A stretch of 57,739 nucleotides of DNA from Candidatus Acidiferrales bacterium (GTDB lineage Bacteria > Acidobacteriota > Terriglobia > Acidiferrales > UBA7541), in contig JARLGK010000107.1 in assembly GCA_031296075.1 (NCBI GenBank), forward strand, positions 1 to 57,739. Direction: 5' to 3'. Below the pieces are notes generated by a model. The model was not told where the DNA came from, did no database searches, and saw only the letters and a program-made list of their open reading frames with translations. Each line of letters begins with the position of its first letter. The first letter of the stretch is position 1. Below are positions 1 through 9,567 of this stretch, one piece after another. A program made the translations under genes and the position numbers.

Positions 1-360
1 GCCGCCGAGGCCCTGAATCACGCGAAACAAGACCAGCATTGGCAACGACGGCGCCAGTCCGCAAAGCAGAGAGCTGAGAGTGAAGAGCACCACGCAGCCG
101 AGGAAGAATCTCTTGCGGCCAAATAGCGCGGAAAACCATCCGCTCAGCGGCAGTACGATGGCATTGGAAACCAGGTAGGACGTGAGAACCCCCGTGCTCT
201 CGTCCCCCCCCGCCGAAAGATTGCCGGCGATATGAGGCAGCGAGACGTTAGCAACGCTCGTGTCCAGAACTTCCATGAACGTGGCCATCATCACCGTGGC
301 CGCAATGAGCCACGGGTTGATCGCCGGCAGAGGGTGAGCGTATTCGGCGGTGGCGGCCAT
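1..360 (-). CDS. MFS drug:H+ antiporter, DHA2 (EmrB/QacA-like) family, 3' part outside window
   Basis: Translating the minus strand from the ATG at 360 gives 120 residues that stay open to the window edge; the ORF track misses this gene. It starts MAATAEYAHPLPAINPWL, then shows the TM1 signature TFMEVLDTSVANVSLPHIAG typical of 14-TM DHA2 exporters. A loop GWFSALFGRKRFFLG follows, which is the MFS motif A position between TM2 and TM3, and then LVLFRVIQGLGG (motif B). The codon just before the ATG is TAA, which fixes the furthest possible start. The family exports drugs or other amphipaths using the proton gradient; the substrate cannot be read. No strong ribosome-binding site is visible. Confidence 0.88.
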   Translation of the reverse strand, partial: MAATAEYAHPLPAINPWLIAATVMMATFMEVLDTSVANVSLPHIAGNLSAGGDESTGVLTSYLVSNAIVLPLSGWFSALFGRKRFFLGCVVLFTLSSLLCGLAPSLPMLVLFRVIQGLGG

Positions 361-514
361 TTATTTTCAGGCGCGGATGGTTATCGGGCGGCGCATGGTG
401 GATCGATTAGGATATTTCAGCGACAAGCAACGGAAGAGATCGGGAACTCCAAACACGCTGCTGGATTCTCGCCGCATCTCGCCAGGTCAGGATATCACCG
501 GCGCTTCGAATGGC

Positions 515-1900
515 TCAAGACGCCAGCGGAGTTGAAATCGCGCGGGCTGTAAATCGTCGTTCGCTGCGGCGCCAAAAATACAGCAGCGCGCACCCGATCA
601 GGATCAGCGCCACGCACAATCCCGTCCACAATCCCGCCGCGCCCCACCCCTCGCGGAAACAAAGGTACGCGCCGACGGGCAGTCCCACCAACCAGTAAAG
701 AGCCGCCGACCAGATCATCGGTGTGCGCGTGTCGCCGGCGCCGCGCAGCGCGCCCGTAGCCACGGCTTGCAAGCCATCAAATAGTTGGAAGAACGCGGCG
801 ACGAACAGCAACCCGCTCGCGGCTCGAATCACCGCCGGATCGGGCGAGTAGATGCGCACGATCGCACCCGGCGCCAGCCAGAAAATGAGCGCCGTGCACG
901 TCATAAAGCCCGCGCCGAGTAGCATGGCAGTCCAGCCAGCGCGGCTCGCCGCGTGCGGATCACGCCGTCCGAGCGCCTGCCCCACGCGCACCGCCGCCGC
1001 CGAGCCGAGACCCAGCGGCACCATATAGGTGAAGCTCGCGGTGTTCAGCGCGATCTGGTGGCTCGCCAGCGGAACCGCTCCCAGCCTGCCAATCAGCGCC
1101 GTGGTCACCGCGAACACACCGACCTCCAGCCCCAGTTGCGTCGCCGCCGGGAATCCCAGGCTCACGAGACGCCAGACACGCGGCATGTTGGGCCACGGCG
1201 AAGCGTGGCGCAGGCCAACCTCGTAGCGAATGTCGTAATACGCGCAGTAGCCCAGCAGAACAGCAGCCATGTAGATGCGCGCCGCGCACGTCGCCCAGCC
1301 CGACCCAACCGTGCCCATGGCGCGGTGTCCCAGGTGACCGTAGATCAGCGCCCAGTTGCCCGCCACGTTCACGAGGTTCGCGGTGATCAACGAAAACATC
1401 ACCGGCTTGGCCAGATCAATCCCTTGCAGGTACCTCCGAAAAACGAAGTAGAGGAGAAGCGGAAGCGTACTCCAATTGAGCGCCCGCAGATAAGGGATCG
1501 CCTGATCCAGCACCGACTGCTGAATATGGAGCGCACGCAACACCGGCCCCCAAAGCCACACGACGCCCATCAAAACCGGCGCAAGGGCGAGGCTCAAATA
1601 GACGCCGTTCACGAGCGACCTGTGCGCATCGTGCAGGTCGCCCGCTCCGTAGGAGTGCGAAACCAGCGTGTCGAGCCCCAGCATCAGCCCGGTGCCGAAA
1701 ATTGCCACGACATAGTAAGCAATGCTCCCGAGGCTGACGGCGCCAATCGCCACGGCGCTGTTCGCCTGACGTCCGACCATCATCGTGTCCACCACGCCCA
1801 TCGTCATCCAGCCGAGCTCTGCGAGCACGAGCGGAATCGCCAGACGCAGCATCGGCCGCGCTTCTTCGGCAATGTAATGGAAAAATAAACGTTTCAGCAT
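515..1900 (-). CDS. MATE family multidrug/Na+ (H+) antiporter
   Basis: A hydrophobic protein of about 461 residues, the usual MATE length, with about 12 membrane segments. The N-terminus AEEARPMLRLAIPLVLAELGWMTMGVVDTMMVGR is the standard MATE opening (TM1, then VDTxMVG). A second half with the same arrangement starts near LVSLGFPAATQLGLEVGVFA. It should export cationic compounds across the inner membrane. The track starts 20 codons upstream at a GTG; I prefer the internal ATG (MLKRLFFHY) because the extra residues do not resemble the family. Neither start has a clear Shine-Dalgarno. It lies 154 bp from the DHA2 exporter on the same strand. Confidence 0.9.
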   Translation of the reverse strand: MLKRLFFHYIAEEARPMLRLAIPLVLAELGWMTMGVVDTMMVGRQANSAVAIGAVSLGSIAYYVVAIFGTGLMLGLDTLVSHSYGAGDLHDAHRSLVNGVYLSLALAPVLMGVVWLWGPVLRALHIQQSVLDQAIPYLRALNWSTLPLLLYFVFRRYLQGIDLAKPVMFSLITANLVNVAGNWALIYGHLGHRAMGTVGSGWATCAARIYMAAVLLGYCAYYDIRYEVGLRHASPWPNMPRVWRLVSLGFPAATQLGLEVGVFAVTTALIGRLGAVPLASHQIALNTASFTYMVPLGLGSAAAVRVGQALGRRDPHAASRAGWTAMLLGAGFMTCTALIFWLAPGAIVRIYSPDPAVIRAASGLLFVAAFFQLFDGLQAVATGALRGAGDTRTPMIWSAALYWLVGLPVGAYLCFREGWGAAGLWTGLCVALILIGCALLYFWRRSERRFTARAISTPLAS

Positions 1901-2005
1901 GATCGGAATCACGCAACGATTCGGAGAGATGATATCGCCTCTGCAAGATTGGGAAAGCACAATCGGACTGGCTGCCGCCGATTCTTGGAAGGGAATTCGA
2001 GTGCG

Positions 2006-3052
2006 TTAATCGCGCGTGGCCGGGCCGGTGACCTGTATCAGGGAACCCGGAGCAGCCGACGGGCCGCCGTCGAAAGTTTGCGGAGCGCGCCACGCGTCCA
2101 CCACGGAAATCTGGTGAACGCAGGACACGGTGCAACGGGGAGCGCAACTCTTCTTCGTGAGGAATTCGCGCTGGCGTTGCTCGGCCGTGTATTCGGCGAG
2201 CGGGATGCCCGGATAGCCGCGCTGCTGCGAGCAATAATGCACCAGGCCATCCTCGCAGATGTACAGGTAGCGCGAGCCCGCGCGGCAGCGCCACTGATTC
2301 TCGCGGCCTGCGGCGATATTGTGCTGGAATCCGTTGACGCGCGTGAACGATGCCTTGCCGAGAGACATGATCTCTTCGAAAATTTCCCGCTCGCGCGTGC
2401 CGAGCGGCTGCAGCTGTCCGTTGCCGTCGTGCAGAATCCCGACCGTGGACGTGAAGCCCAGCTCCAGTGCTCGGTGCGCCACGGTGAGCGCGTCCTCGGG
2501 ATTGCGGACGCCGCTACCGAGCACTGAATTGATGTTCACGTGGAATTCGGCGTGTTCGGCCAGCAGCGCCAGTTTCTGGTCGAGAACTTTGAGGCTCTTC
2601 TTCGAAACGTCGTCGGGCTGCACGTTGTCAATGCTGATCTGCAGGTGCTCGAGCCCTGCGCGGTTCAAGCGCGCGATGCGATCGGCCACCAGCAAGTAGC
2701 CATTGGTGATCATGCCGGCGAGCATGCCGTTCTTGCGGATGCGCGCGATGATGGCGTCGAGTTCGGGATGCAGCAGTGGCTCACCGCCGCTGATCGTCAC
2801 CGCCGCGGTGCCCATGGCGCCCAACCGGTCAATGCGCCGGAACATTTCCTCGGCCGGCACCGGTTTCGAAAAATCGTCAAACTCGTTGCAATACGTGCAG
2901 GCCAGATTGCAGCGGCGTATCGGGATGATATGGACCAGCAGCGGATGGCTGGTCGAGACGAGGGCCTTGGCGAGCTTCTGCAGTTCCCTCATCCGGCGAT
3001 GCGCCGCGGCCATCTTCTTGCGAATTTTCTGTCGAAATGTCACGAAATCCAC
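2006..3052 (-). CDS. Radical SAM protein with SPASM-like C-terminal cysteine region
   Basis: 348 residues. The radical SAM cluster motif is CNLACTYC at residues 48-55 (CxxxCxxC, binding a [4Fe-4S] and SAM), followed by the SAM-binding TISGGEP near residue 87. A second cysteine set in the C-terminal third (C256, C266, C274, C303, C307, C311) resembles SPASM/twitch auxiliary-cluster domains used in peptide or small-molecule modification. Specific chemistry cannot be assigned and no precursor peptide gene is visible nearby. The start is GTG with no good ribosome-binding site; the in-frame ATG at codon 14 is an alternative. The gene is divergent from acpP. Confidence 0.82.
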   Translation of the reverse strand: MDFVTFRQKIRKKMAAAHRRMRELQKLAKALVSTSHPLLVHIIPIRRCNLACTYCNEFDDFSKPVPAEEMFRRIDRLGAMGTAAVTISGGEPLLHPELDAIIARIRKNGMLAGMITNGYLLVADRIARLNRAGLEHLQISIDNVQPDDVSKKSLKVLDQKLALLAEHAEFHVNINSVLGSGVRNPEDALTVAHRALELGFTSTVGILHDGNGQLQPLGTREREIFEEIMSLGKASFTRVNGFQHNIAAGRENQWRCRAGSRYLYICEDGLVHYCSQQRGYPGIPLAEYTAEQRQREFLTKKSCAPRCTVSCVHQISVVDAWRAPQTFDGGPSAAPGSLIQVTGPATRD

Positions 3053-3233
3053 TAGGAGAAAGCGCCGAAATCAGTGCTCCGCCCCCGTGTGCAATATTAT
3101 GCCACACGAACTCTGCTTCCCCGTCTTGAACCGCTGCAGGTGCGTCGCATGGCCATTGGCCAAGGGCGCAAAGCGGCTGCGGAAAAAGACCCACCCGTCC
3201 GGACGGCACTCCTGCTAGAATTTGATTTCTTGC

Positions 3234-3261
3234 TTGGCATGGGCTACGTTTTGTCTATACA
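3234..3261 (+). promoter_or_regulatory. Predicted sigma70-type promoter of acpP-fabF
   Basis: TTGGCA (-35, one mismatch to TTGACA) at 3234-3239 and TATACA (-10, 4 of 6) at 3256-3261 are separated by 16 bp, about 85 bp upstream of the acpP ATG in the otherwise empty 294 bp spacer to the radical SAM gene. Sequence match only. Confidence 0.45.
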
Positions 3262-3346
3262 AACGCAACTTTCTTGGCCTGCGTGGATACCTGCGGGGGA
3301 ATTCGCCCCTGGGGACACCGCTTTTCACCGACGGGGGTGAAGTTTG

Positions 3347-3625
3347 ATGGCTGATGCGGTAGCGGAAAAAGTGATCGCCACACTCGCGTCCGTGAAGCGC
3401 ATCCCGGCCGAGAACATTAAGATCGACACCAACCTCCAGGAAATGGGCATCGATTCCCTCGATGTTTTCACGCTTCTGTTTGAACTCGAAAACGCCTTCA
3501 AGATCTCGATTCCGGACGACGACGTTCGCTCCATCAAGACCGTCAACGACATCGTCGTGGGCGTCAAGAAGATCCTCGCGGCCGCCCCGCCCAACGCGGC
3601 CGGTTCAGCCAGCCCGGCGGTCTGA
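3347..3625 (+). CDS. acpP: Acyl carrier protein
   Basis: 92 residues. The phosphopantetheine attachment site is GIDSLD with Ser37, in the normal position between helices I and II. The acidic helix II surface (LFELENAF) that docks to fatty-acid enzymes is present. The family is usually about 78-80 residues; the extra length is an Ala/Pro-rich tail (AAAPPNAAGSASPAV). The track starts one codon early at TTG; the ATG at 3347 has a good ribosome-binding site (gggggtga, 6 nt upstream). fabF follows after 3 bp, so the two are cotranscribed. Role: carrier of acyl chains in fatty-acid or related synthesis. Confidence 0.95.
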   Translation: MADAVAEKVIATLASVKRIPAENIKIDTNLQEMGIDSLDVFTLLFELENAFKISIPDDDVRSIKTVNDIVVGVKKILAAAPPNAAGSASPAV

Positions 3626-3628
3626 CGA

Positions 3629-4855
3629 ATGGCCTCGCGCCGTGTCGCCATCACAGGGCTCGGAATCATTTCAGCCCTCGGCCTGAACCTCGCTGAAAAC
3701 TGGGAATCGCTCCGCAATGGCCGCTCCGGCATTGGCCCCGTCAGCGTCCCCGATGTCGCCGGCGTCGGCCTCAAAATGCAAAACGGCGCGCAGGTCCGCG
3801 GCTTCGATCCCCTGAAGCATTTCGCGGGCGGAAAGGACACGCAGCTCGACCGCTTCGCGCAATTTTCCGTTGTCGCCGCGCGCGAAGCGTTCAAGGATTC
3901 GGGAATTTCGCTCACGCCGGAGCTGCGCGAAAACGCCGCGATCGTCTGCGGCTCGGCCGTCGGCGGCCAGTCAGCGATTGAAGTGGGCTTTGAAGACCTA
4001 TGGGTCCACGGCCGCGGCCGCGTCCACCCGCTCACGATTCCGAAGACTATGGCCAACGCCGGCGCCAGCCACATCTCGATGGATCTAGGGCTTGCGGGCC
4101 CGGTCTATACCGTTTCGACGGCCTGCTCGTCGGCCAACCACGCCATCGGACAGGCGTTTCGCCTGGTGCGCGATGGCGAAGCCGATCTCGCCGTCACCGG
4201 CGGCGCCGAGGCGTTCTTCACCATCGGCATGCTGAAAGCCTGGGAAGCCATGCGCGTGGTCGCGCCGGACACCTGCCGTCCCTTCAGCAAGGATCGCCGC
4301 GGCATGATCCTGGGCGAGGGCGGCGCGATGATGATTCTCGAGCCGATGGAAGCCGCGCAAGCGCGCGGAGCGAGAATTTACGCCGAGGTCTGCGGCATGG
4401 GCATGACTTCCGACGCTCACCACCTTACTCAGCCGACCGTGGATGGCCCTGCGCGCGCCATGCGCGGCGCTCTGCGCGAAGCGGGAATGGCGCCCGAGGA
4501 AGTCGGCTACATCAACGCGCACGGTACCGGCACGGCGGGCAACGATCCCATCGAGACGAAGGCGATCCGCGAAGTATTTGGCGCGCACGCGGACAAGCTC
4601 GCCGTCAGCTCCACGAAATCCATGCACGGCCACGCGCTCGGCGCTGCCGGCGCCCTCGAGGCGATCGCCACGATTATGGCGCTCCACCACGGCATCCTGC
4701 CGCCCACCGCCAATTTCACCGAGCGTGACCCAGAGTGCGACCTCGACTACATCCCGAATCAGTCGCGCGCCGTCCGCGTTCGCGCAGCCCTCTCGAATTC
4801 CTTCGCCTTCGGCGGGCTCAACGCCGTCGTCGCCTTCCGCGCGTACAAGTCCTAG
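3629..4855 (+). CDS. fabF: Beta-ketoacyl-ACP synthase II
   Basis: 408 residues, full length for KAS I/II. The Cys-His-His triad is visible: Cys166 in STACSS, His298 in NAHGTGT and His333 in SMHGHALGA, together with the C-terminal NSFAFGGLNA loop. It condenses malonyl-ACP with acyl-ACP in the elongation step. Direct linkage to acpP is the classic acpP-fabF arrangement. The KAS fold is also shared with secondary-metabolite synthases, but the intact triad, length and partner favour housekeeping fatty-acid synthesis. The gene is convergent with coxD. Confidence 0.93.
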   Translation: MASRRVAITGLGIISALGLNLAENWESLRNGRSGIGPVSVPDVAGVGLKMQNGAQVRGFDPLKHFAGGKDTQLDRFAQFSVVAAREAFKDSGISLTPELRENAAIVCGSAVGGQSAIEVGFEDLWVHGRGRVHPLTIPKTMANAGASHISMDLGLAGPVYTVSTACSSANHAIGQAFRLVRDGEADLAVTGGAEAFFTIGMLKAWEAMRVVAPDTCRPFSKDRRGMILGEGGAMMILEPMEAAQARGARIYAEVCGMGMTSDAHHLTQPTVDGPARAMRGALREAGMAPEEVGYINAHGTGTAGNDPIETKAIREVFGAHADKLAVSSTKSMHGHALGAAGALEAIATIMALHHGILPPTANFTERDPECDLDYIPNQSRAVRVRAALSNSFAFGGLNAVVAFRAYKS

Positions 4856-4949
4856 CCAAAGTCACTCCGCGAACTCTCATTTGGACGGAGATCGCTCGGA
4901 ATTTCGGACGATGATCGAGAGAACTATTTCGGAATTCGCTCGAACGCGA

Positions 4950-5312
4950 CTAGAAGAGGCGGGAAACGAGCGGAACGATCATGTTCCAGCCCTGCGGTAC
5001 GATTTCCCAAGTGCGGGTGAGTTCGTCCGAGCACGACAGCGTGATCATGATTCCCAGCCAGAAGAAGCCGGCCAGAATCACAACCCTCGTCAGGCCGGTC
5101 GCGTATTTCACGTGCATGAAGAACAAAACGACCAGCACCATTTTCGTGACGGCAATCGTGAGTGCCACGACCGTGTTCCAACGACCCAAGTCAATGTACG
5201 CGACGCCCGTGGTAAGGGCTGTCCCAGCCATCAGCGAAATGAAAACGATGATGTACGTGCTGACGGGCACGACGTGCCCGACGGGGCCGGATTGCTCGGA
5301 ATGATTAGACAT
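4950..5312 (-). CDS. Cytochrome c oxidase subunit IV (caa3 type, small membrane subunit)
   Basis: 120 residues with three predicted membrane helices (YIIVFISLMAGTALTTGVAYI; VVALTIAVTKMVLVVLFFMHV; VVILAGFFWLGIMITLS). This matches the prokaryotic COX4 family (CtaF/CoxD), an accessory subunit that stabilises the oxidase. It is the last gene of the respiratory operon, 6 bp after coxC. Short, poorly conserved subunits of this kind are recognised mainly by topology and position, both of which fit. Symbol left blank because naming of this subunit varies. Confidence 0.85.
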   Translation of the reverse strand: MSNHSEQSGPVGHVVPVSTYIIVFISLMAGTALTTGVAYIDLGRWNTVVALTIAVTKMVLVVLFFMHVKYATGLTRVVILAGFFWLGIMITLSCSDELTRTWEIVPQGWNMIVPLVSRLF

Positions 5313-5318
5313 CGGCGA

Positions 5319-5996
5319 TCAACTCCCCGGGTAGCGCCCGCCAATCAGGTACAGCAGCGCGAAAAGGAAAATCCAGACGATATCAACGAAGTGCCAATAC
5401 AGCCCGCTGATCTCAAGCGGCGCGTAGTATTCGGGCGAGAACTTGTTCCGCGCCGTCATGATCACCAGCACCGTCAAGATGCCGAGTCCAGCCACCATGT
5501 GGATGGCGTGCAGGCCGGTCATGAAGAAATAGAAACACATGAACATCTTCACGCCCGGGGCATGGGGTCCATTGTAAAACCACTGCACTCCCGGAATGAG
5601 ACCTTCCTGGTAGTCGCGAAACCACTCATAGTGGAGCTTGATCCCGATGAACGCGGCGCCGAGGATCATGGTCAGGATCAGCCAGAAGATGATCTGGCCC
5701 TTCTTCTTGCCGGTTTGCGCGGCGCGAATCGCGAGCGCCATGGTCAAGCTGCTGCCGATCAGCACGTATGTGTTGGTGGCGCCAAATCTGACTTTTAGCA
5801 AATGGCTGCCAGTGACGAACGACTCATAGTGCAGCGCGCGATAGATGGTGTACGAAGCGAACATCCCGCCGAAGAACAGGATTTCCGTGACCAGGAATAC
5901 CCACATGCCGAGCCGCCCAGCGTCGCGCTGCTGCTCGACGTCCTCGAACTGATGGGCGAATCCCTGCGGATGCGCGCCGTGGGCGAGTTCAGACAT
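5319..5996 (-). CDS. coxC: Cytochrome c oxidase subunit III
   Basis: 225 residues with about five membrane helices, the bacterial short form. Characteristic stretches are [19 protein letters not shown] near the N-terminus, [20 protein letters not shown] (the TGLHxxHV-like motif) and a C-terminal [19 protein letters not shown]. It binds subunit I and supports proton uptake. The first 8 bp overlap the end of coxA, indicating translational coupling. Confidence 0.95.
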   Translation of the reverse strand: MSELAHGAHPQGFAHQFEDVEQQRDAGRLGMWVFLVTEILFFGGMFASYTIYRALHYESFVTGSHLLKVRFGATNTYVLIGSSLTMALAIRAAQTGKKKGQIIFWLILTMILGAAFIGIKLHYEWFRDYQEGLIPGVQWFYNGPHAPGVKMFMCFYFFMTGLHAIHMVAGLGILTVLVIMTARNKFSPEYYAPLEISGLYWHFVDIVWIFLFALLYLIGGRYPGS

Positions 5997-7611
5997 GGGC
6001 CGCCTCGGATGCGTAGTTATATGCGTCTTCGGTCACGATGGGTATTTCCTCGAAATTCTGCGTCAGCGGCGGCGATTGCGTGGTCCACTCGAGACCCTTC
6101 GCTCCCCAGGGATTCTTGCCCGCCGGTGGGCCGTATCGCATGGACCAAATAAAATAGACGAGCGGAATGATGTATCCGATGCCGAGGATCGAGGCGCCTG
6201 CCGAAGACATCACGTTGAGCACCTGAAACTCCGCGGGATAGATCGCGTAACGCCGAGGCATCCCCAGATAGCCGAGCACAAACTGCGGGAAGAACGTCAG
6301 GTTGAAACCGATGAAAATGATCGCCGCAGCGATGCGCGCCCAGAGGTCCGGGTAGAGGCGCCCGGTAATCTTCGGCCACCAGAAGTGCAGTCCGCCCATA
6401 TAGGCCATTACCGCGCCGCCGACCATCACATAATGGAAATGCGCGACGATGAAATAGGTGCCGTTCAGATGGACGTCGGTAGCCAGCGCGGCGAGGAACA
6501 GTCCGGTCAGACCGCCGATGGTGAACAGTCCGATGAAGCCCAACGCGTACAGCATCGGCGCTTCGTAGGAAATCGAACCCTTATACAGTGTGGCCGTCCA
6601 GTTGAACACCTTGACCGCCGACGGGATCGCGACCAGGAAGCTCAACACGGAGAAGACCAGGCCCGCGTAAATCGACTGGCCCGTGACGAACATGTGGTGG
6701 CCCCAAACGACGAAGCTGATCACGGCGATGGACAAGCTCGAAAACGCCACGAAGGCGTACCCGAATATTTTCTTTCGCGAAAACGCGGTAATCAATTCGC
6801 TGACCACCCCCATGCCGGGCAAAATCATGATGTACACGGCCGGATGGGAATAAAACCAGAAAAGATGCTGGAACAGAAGCGGATCGCCGCCGACGGAGGG
6901 ATCGAAGATTCCGACGTGCAGGATACGTTCCATACCGAGCAAGAAAAGCGTGATGGCAATCACCGGCGTGCCAAGAACGAAAATGAGGCTCGTCGCGTAC
7001 ATGGCCCAAATGAACAGCGGCAGCCGGAACCAGGTCATGCCGGGCGCGCGCATCTTGTGGATGGTGACGATGAAGTTCAGCCCGGTGAGGATTGAGGAAA
7101 AACCGGCGACGAAAACTCCGAGAGCCACGGCAACCACCTGGGTATGCGAGTACAAGCTGCTGTAGGGCGGATAAAACGTCCAGCCCGTGTCCACGCCGCC
7201 GGAAAGCGTCGCATAGAGCGCGAGGGCCGCGCCGGTAATGAAAATGTACCAGCTCATCAGATTCAGTTTCGGAAACGCGACGTCGCGCGCCCCGATCATC
7301 AGGGGAATCAGGAAATTTCCGAGCGTCGCCGGAATCGACGGAACCAGAAAGAAAAACACCATGATGATCCCGTGCGTGGAAAACAGCTTGTTGTAGGTTT
7401 CCGGCTCGAACAGCGCGCCCTGCGGCTCCGTCAGATGCAGGCGCATCAGAACCGCCGCCATTCCGCCCACGAAAAACATCAGCGTGATGGACCCGAGATA
7501 CAGCAGACCGATGCGCTTGTGGTCCAGCGTCAGCAGCCACGACCGGATGCCGTAGGTTGCGTTGAGATAGTTCACGCCGGATTCGACCGGCTTTTCCTGG
7601 CTCGTACTCAT
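5989..7611 (-). CDS. coxA: Cytochrome c oxidase subunit I (A2-type heme-copper oxidase)
   Basis: 540 residues, 12 predicted helices. Ligand histidines are visible: [15 protein letters not shown] (low-spin heme), YSHPAVY and WGHHMF (CuB and the cross-linked Tyr region) and [11 protein letters not shown] (high-spin heme). The residue after HP in helix VI is Ala within YSHPAVY, where A1 oxidases have HPEVY. The YS motif is the hallmark of the A2 subfamily, as in Rhodothermus caa3. The enzyme reduces O2 to water and pumps protons. The ATG overlaps the coxB stop by 4 bp and the 3' end overlaps coxC. Confidence 0.97.
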   Translation of the reverse strand: MSTSQEKPVESGVNYLNATYGIRSWLLTLDHKRIGLLYLGSITLMFFVGGMAAVLMRLHLTEPQGALFEPETYNKLFSTHGIIMVFFFLVPSIPATLGNFLIPLMIGARDVAFPKLNLMSWYIFITGAALALYATLSGGVDTGWTFYPPYSSLYSHTQVVAVALGVFVAGFSSILTGLNFIVTIHKMRAPGMTWFRLPLFIWAMYATSLIFVLGTPVIAITLFLLGMERILHVGIFDPSVGGDPLLFQHLFWFYSHPAVYIMILPGMGVVSELITAFSRKKIFGYAFVAFSSLSIAVISFVVWGHHMFVTGQSIYAGLVFSVLSFLVAIPSAVKVFNWTATLYKGSISYEAPMLYALGFIGLFTIGGLTGLFLAALATDVHLNGTYFIVAHFHYVMVGGAVMAYMGGLHFWWPKITGRLYPDLWARIAAAIIFIGFNLTFFPQFVLGYLGMPRRYAIYPAEFQVLNVMSSAGASILGIGYIIPLVYFIWSMRYGPPAGKNPWGAKGLEWTTQSPPLTQNFEEIPIVTEDAYNYASEAAHV

Positions 7612-8600
7612 TTGCCGTTCATCCTTTCTTCCGAGCCAAGCGACTTCACATAGGCGATCAGCTGGAGCATCTGTTCCTCGTCGATCTGCCCCTGGTAGGT
7701 GGGCATGATCGACTGATAGTTCGGCAAGTGAACGGAATTGGGAAAGTAGATGGCCTGCCGGATCAAAGCTTCATCCACGATTCGCGTTTCGCCGCTCTGC
7801 ATCTTTTGCGGCTTGCCGTAAATTCCCGCAAGCGATGGAGCATGGCTTCCTGCTTCCGGCGAGTGGCAGTTGCCGCATCCGAACTGGCTGTATAAGCGTT
7901 CGCCCTGCGCCGCCATCGATTCAGTTTTCTCGCCACCCGCAAGCCACACGGCATAATCCGTTGGGGACATCACGTACACCCAGCCGATCATCTCGGAGTG
8001 GTTCGTGCCGCAATATTGCGCGCAAAAAAGATGGAAGGTGCCCGTCTCGGTCGGCTGGAACCAGATCGAGGAGTAACGGCCGGGCAGCACGTCCTTCTTC
8101 ACGCGAAATGCGGGAATGTAGAAGTCGTGAATCACGTCCTGCGAAGTCATGGTCAGCTTGACGGGCACGCCCACCGGCACGTGCAGCTCGTTGATTTCGC
8201 GCGGCCCTTCCGGATGCTGCAGGTGCCACATCCACTGCTTGCCGATCACAAAGATTTCCGTCGAGGACGCCGGCGGGCGCCCGTTGCGGACGTACAGGCT
8301 CGAGGACCAGACGAACAGGCCCACGCAGATCAGCGAAGGAATAATCGTCCAGGTCAGCTCGAGGCTCATCGGGGTGTGCGTTTGGGTGCCCGATTCATTC
8401 GGTGATTTCCTGCGATACTTCAGCATGAAGTAGAAAATGATCGAAAAAATCAGCACGCTGAAGAAAATCGTGATGCCGGACAGCATCAAGTAGAGCTGGT
8501 CCACGCTATTGGCGATCGTGGAAGCAGCGGGCGGTTGCAGCGGCATCATGGCAGCCATGGCCGCCAGCGAATCAAACCCGGATTGAAGGAAGCCCATCAT
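7608..8600 (-). CDS. coxB: Cytochrome c oxidase subunit II with fused cytochrome c domain (caa3)
   Basis: About 330 residues. Two N-terminal helices ([38 protein letters not shown]) precede a periplasmic cupredoxin with CuA ligands: His in VIHDFYIP and the cluster [16 protein letters not shown]-terminal class I cytochrome c follows with the heme site CGNCHS and a downstream Met ([10 protein letters not shown]). The fused heme domain makes this a caa3 oxidase that can take electrons directly from ACIII. The track begins at a GTG one codon earlier; adjacent ATGs make the exact start uncertain by 1-2 codons. Confidence 0.95.
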   Translation of the reverse strand: MMGFLQSGFDSLAAMAAMMPLQPPAASTIANSVDQLYLMLSGITIFFSVLIFSIIFYFMLKYRRKSPNESGTQTHTPMSLELTWTIIPSLICVGLFVWSSSLYVRNGRPPASSTEIFVIGKQWMWHLQHPEGPREINELHVPVGVPVKLTMTSQDVIHDFYIPAFRVKKDVLPGRYSSIWFQPTETGTFHLFCAQYCGTNHSEMIGWVYVMSPTDYAVWLAGGEKTESMAAQGERLYSQFGCGNCHSPEAGSHAPSLAGIYGKPQKMQSGETRIVDEALIRQAIYFPNSVHLPNYQSIMPTYQGQIDEEQMLQLIAYVKSLGSEERMNGK

Positions 8601-8652
8601 CACAGTTCCGTTGCGATCCTTTGCAGGCCTGGCGTACTCCGCCGAGCCTGAT

Positions 8653-9567
8653 TTACGCCTTGTGCCCGGGGAGCGAGTAGTGCTCGCCCCGAAACAAAAA
8701 GATCAGAAAAATCCCGCCGACCAGCACCGTCAGAAGGCCCCCGAGCTGAAGCACGCGCGAAATCAACAGGCCGTATTTCCCGGTGTGCGGATCGTAGTGA
8801 TAGCAAAAGAGCAGAATCTGATCAACCGGCGAACCAATTTTCCCTTGCGACGCCTCGACCAGCCCCAGGCGCAAGTCGCGTTCCGGATAGCTGACGCCGT
8901 AGAAGTAACGAGAAATCTTTCCTTCGGGCGTCAGCAGCATGATCGCGCTGGCGTGGGCGTACTGCTTCGAATCGGGATCGTAGGCGTAGCGGAAGCCCAC
9001 TGCGTCCGCGAGGCGCTTGATCTCAGGCTCTTCCCCGGTCAGAAAATGCCAGCCGTACTGCGCGCCCGGCCGCTGGTACATTCCCGCATACATCGCCTGC
9101 TTGGCCTCGGCCACCACCGGCCTGTCGGTCGGGTCGATGCTCACCGTCACGACGTTGAAATCCTTGCCGATCTCCATGGGAATCGATTGCAGGCTGCGGT
9201 CGAGTCCATTGAGCACCTGGGTGCAAAGCATCGGGCAATTGTAATAGACCAGCGTGAGAATCACCGGCTTGCCGGCGAAAAACTGCGCGAGCTCGACGGG
9301 ATTTCCGTGCTCGTCGCGAAACTTGAGGTTGAGCGGAATTTCGTCATTGAGCTTCTGGTCAACGCCGACTTCCTTGAGCAGCTCCGGACGCACGCCGATC
9401 CCCTGCGTCGGGTCGGTGAATTGCGCCGCCGCTGGCGAAGGATGCACGAGCAGAGCCGCGACGAGGGCCGCGCCCATCACCCACGCTTGCGCCGAATTGA
9501 TTCGAAGCTGCACTGTTTTTCCGCTCTCTTCTTTCGCTTCCAAAATCCGTCTCGCGTTAGTGCGCAC
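8653..9567 (-). CDS. SCO1/SenC copper chaperone for oxidase assembly
   Basis: 304 residues. Thioredoxin-like fold with the copper-binding CPMLC (CxxxC) in LVYYNCPMLCTQVLNG and the third ligand His in YAHASAIMLL. An N-terminal hydrophobic segment (VMGAALVAALLVHPSPAAAQ) reads as a signal sequence, and a C-terminal helix (LGGLLTVLVGGIFLIFLF) would anchor the protein. SCO proteins insert copper into the CuA centre of subunit II, encoded next. The chosen GTG overlaps the upstream stop as TAGTG; a second GTG 18 codons downstream is an alternative start. Confidence 0.92.
   Translation of the reverse strand: MRTNARRILEAKEESGKTVQLRINSAQAWVMGAALVAALLVHPSPAAAQFTDPTQGIGVRPELLKEVGVDQKLNDEIPLNLKFRDEHGNPVELAQFFAGKPVILTLVYYNCPMLCTQVLNGLDRSLQSIPMEIGKDFNVVTVSIDPTDRPVVAEAKQAMYAGMYQRPGAQYGWHFLTGEEPEIKRLADAVGFRYAYDPDSKQYAHASAIMLLTPEGKISRYFYGVSYPERDLRLGLVEASQGKIGSPVDQILLFCYHYDPHTGKYGLLISRVLQLGGLLTVLVGGIFLIFLFRGEHYSLPGHKA

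Noticed and set aside
953-1888. 311-codon plus-strand ORF inside the MATE gene
   Set aside because: Arg/His/Gln-rich translation with no domain; the minus strand encodes a full MATE transporter.
4443-5798. 451-codon plus-strand ORF spanning the end of fabF and the cox genes
   Set aside because: It runs across a convergent gene junction in the wrong frame for both genes.
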